From an uncultured Bacteroidales bacterium (lineage in GTDB: Bacteria; Bacteroidota; Bacteroidia; Bacteroidales; Lentimicrobiaceae), in assembly GCA_937864935.1 (NCBI GenBank), contig CALMDN010000186.1:1-14522 (forward strand): DNA of 14,522 nucleotides. The letters run 5' to 3'. Below the pieces are notes generated by a model. That model was not told the DNA's origin. It saw nothing but the letters and a program-made list of their open reading frames with translations, and ran no database searches. Both the position numbers and the translations under genes were made by a program. Within the stretch, counting starts at the first letter, position 1. Every line of letters starts with the position of its first letter. Below are positions 13,446 through 14,522 of the stretch, piece by piece.

Positions 13446-14522
13446 ATGGAACTTACAGTACTGAATGCGATATCACCCATTGACGGGAGGTACAGGAAGC
13501 AGGTGGAGGGGTTGGCCTATTTTTTTTCTGAAGCAGCTCTGATTAACTACCGTGTATTTGTTGAGGTTGAGTACTTTATCGCATTGTGCGAAATTCCCCT
13601 TCCTCCATTAAAAGGCGTTACGCTCTCAGATTTCGACAATCTCAGGGGCCTTTGCCGTGACTTCACCTTTGCCGATGCCGCCGAAGTCAAGGAAATTGAA
13701 TCAACCATCAACCACGATGTGAAGGCCGTTGAGTATTACCTGAAGAAGAAATTCGACAAGATGGGGCTGGGCAAATACAAAGAATTTCTGCATTTTGGCC
13801 TTACCTCCCAGGACATCAACAACACTGCCGGCCCTTATGCCCTGCGTTTGGGAATTGACGATGTTATACTCCCTGTGCTGGAGGATTTCCTGAAAAAGCT
13901 TACCGAGAAAGCCAAAGCATGGAAGAATGTGCCCATGCTTGCCCATACCCACGGACAGCCGGCCACCCCTACCACCGTCGGAAAAGAATTGTATGTGTTC
14001 GCAGAAAGGCTGAAACAGCAGATCAAACAACTGAAGGCAGTCCCATATACAGCCAAATTCGGTGGTGCCACAGGAAACCTGAATGCCCATTATGCGGCAT
14101 ATCCTCAGATTGACTGGATTGCTTTTGCCGACAACTTTACCAGAGACCACCTGAAACTTGAACGCCAGAAGGTTACCACCCAGATCGAGCATTACGACAA
14201 CCTGGCTGCCCTTTTCGATGCCTTCAAACGGATCAACAACATTCTGATCGATCTCAGCCGCGATATCTGGGCATACATCTCGATGGAGTACTTCAAGCAG
14301 AAAATCAAAGCCGGGGAAATCGGCTCATCGGCCATGCCCCACAAAGTGAATCCCATTGATTTTGAAAATGCCGAAGGCAACCTCGGTATCGCCAATGCAC
14401 TTTTTGAGCACCTTTCCTCAAAGCTGCCAATATCAAGGCTTCAGCGCGACCTCACCGATTCTACGGTTACCCGCCACCTCGGCGGACCGGCCGCACATAC
14501 CGTGATAGCCCGCAAATCGCTC
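13446..14522 (+). CDS. purB: Adenylosuccinate lyase, N-terminal 359 residues
   Basis: The frame is open from the ATG at 13446 to the window edge without a stop, so the gene is cut at residue 359; full proteins of this type have about 450. The enzyme acts twice in purine synthesis, releasing fumarate from SAICAR and from adenylosuccinate. It starts MELTVLNAISPIDGRY. Visible motifs: LTSQDINNT at 119-127, THGQPATPTT with His169 (general acid), FGGATGNLNAHYAAYP, and the fumarase/aspartase-superfamily signature GSSAMPHKVNP at 293-303 with Ser295 (catalytic base on the mobile loop), then DFENAEGN. Spacing of these residues is very close to the E. coli PurB type rather than the shorter Bacillus type. 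A good promoter sits just upstream, suggesting its own transcription unit. Confidence 0.97.
   Translation, partial: MELTVLNAISPIDGRYRKQVEGLAYFFSEAALINYRVFVEVEYFIALCEIPLPPLKGVTLSDFDNLRGLCRDFTFADAAEVKEIESTINHDVKAVEYYLKKKFDKMGLGKYKEFLHFGLTSQDINNTAGPYALRLGIDDVILPVLEDFLKKLTEKAKAWKNVPMLAHTHGQPATPTTVGKELYVFAERLKQQIKQLKAVPYTAKFGGATGNLNAHYAAYPQIDWIAFADNFTRDHLKLERQKVTTQIEHYDNLAALFDAFKRINNILIDLSRDIWAYISMEYFKQKIKAGEIGSSAMPHKVNPIDFENAEGNLGIANALFEHLSSKLPISRLQRDLTDSTVTRHLGGPAAHTVIARKSL

Noticed and set aside
1..14522. CRISPR array, tRNA or rRNA genes, insertion sequences, prophage or toxin-antitoxin modules
   Set aside because: No regularly spaced repeats, cloverleaf sequences, transposase or phage motifs were seen on either strand.

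Overview
The window reads as chromosomal DNA of a Bacteroidota (Bacteroidetes) bacterium, probably from the Bacteroidales side of the phylum. The evidence is: a TonB-dependent receptor with an N-terminal carboxypeptidase-regulatory-like domain, directly followed by a DUF4249 lipoprotein; the start of a secreted protein with the QDCLGAIPVC motif known from type IX secretion cargo; start codons preceded by A-rich stretches, mostly without strong Shine-Dalgarno sequences; and several promoters of the phylum's own type (TTG, a spacer of about 19-21 bases, then TAnnTTTG). There is no rRNA, tRNA, insertion sequence, phage gene or CRISPR array. Base composition looks even along the window.

Layout. 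Positions 1-181 hold the N-terminus of a large secreted protein on the minus strand. After an intergenic region of 375 bases comes a PKD-domain lipoprotein (557-1285). It converges on a LutA-type CCG-domain iron-sulfur protein (minus, to 2032). That gene is divergent from a complete class D (OXA-type) beta-lactamase (2138-2953), and the region between them carries a good lutA promoter with a perfect palindrome in its spacer. The beta-lactamase gene overlaps, tail to tail, the end of an aroB-aroA shikimate operon (minus, 5284-2921). On the plus strand follow a secreted SGNH hydrolase (5528-6259) and a single-function proline dehydrogenase (6435-7601).

The accessory-looking core is 7807-11754: a small outer-membrane beta-barrel-like protein, a TonB-dependent receptor and a DUF4249 lipoprotein, closely spaced and codirectional. 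I infer one outer-membrane uptake or surface system; its ligand cannot be read from the sequence. It is followed by a 63-residue small protein gene that ends in a strong intrinsic terminator. The T-tract of that terminator also supplies the -33 element of the next promoter. That promoter drives a stand-alone LUD-domain protein with a four-cysteine tail (12148-12789), then a two-helix membrane protein with a PH-like domain (12857-13312), and finally purB with its own promoter, cut off at the window end.

Most genes are housekeeping or metabolic (aromatic amino acids, purines, proline and possibly lactate oxidation). The parts most worth following up are the barrel/receptor/DUF4249 locus, the lutA-bla divergent control region, the split Lut proteins without LutB, and the small conserved-looking protein at 11866. 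I found no clear new defence or mobile system here.
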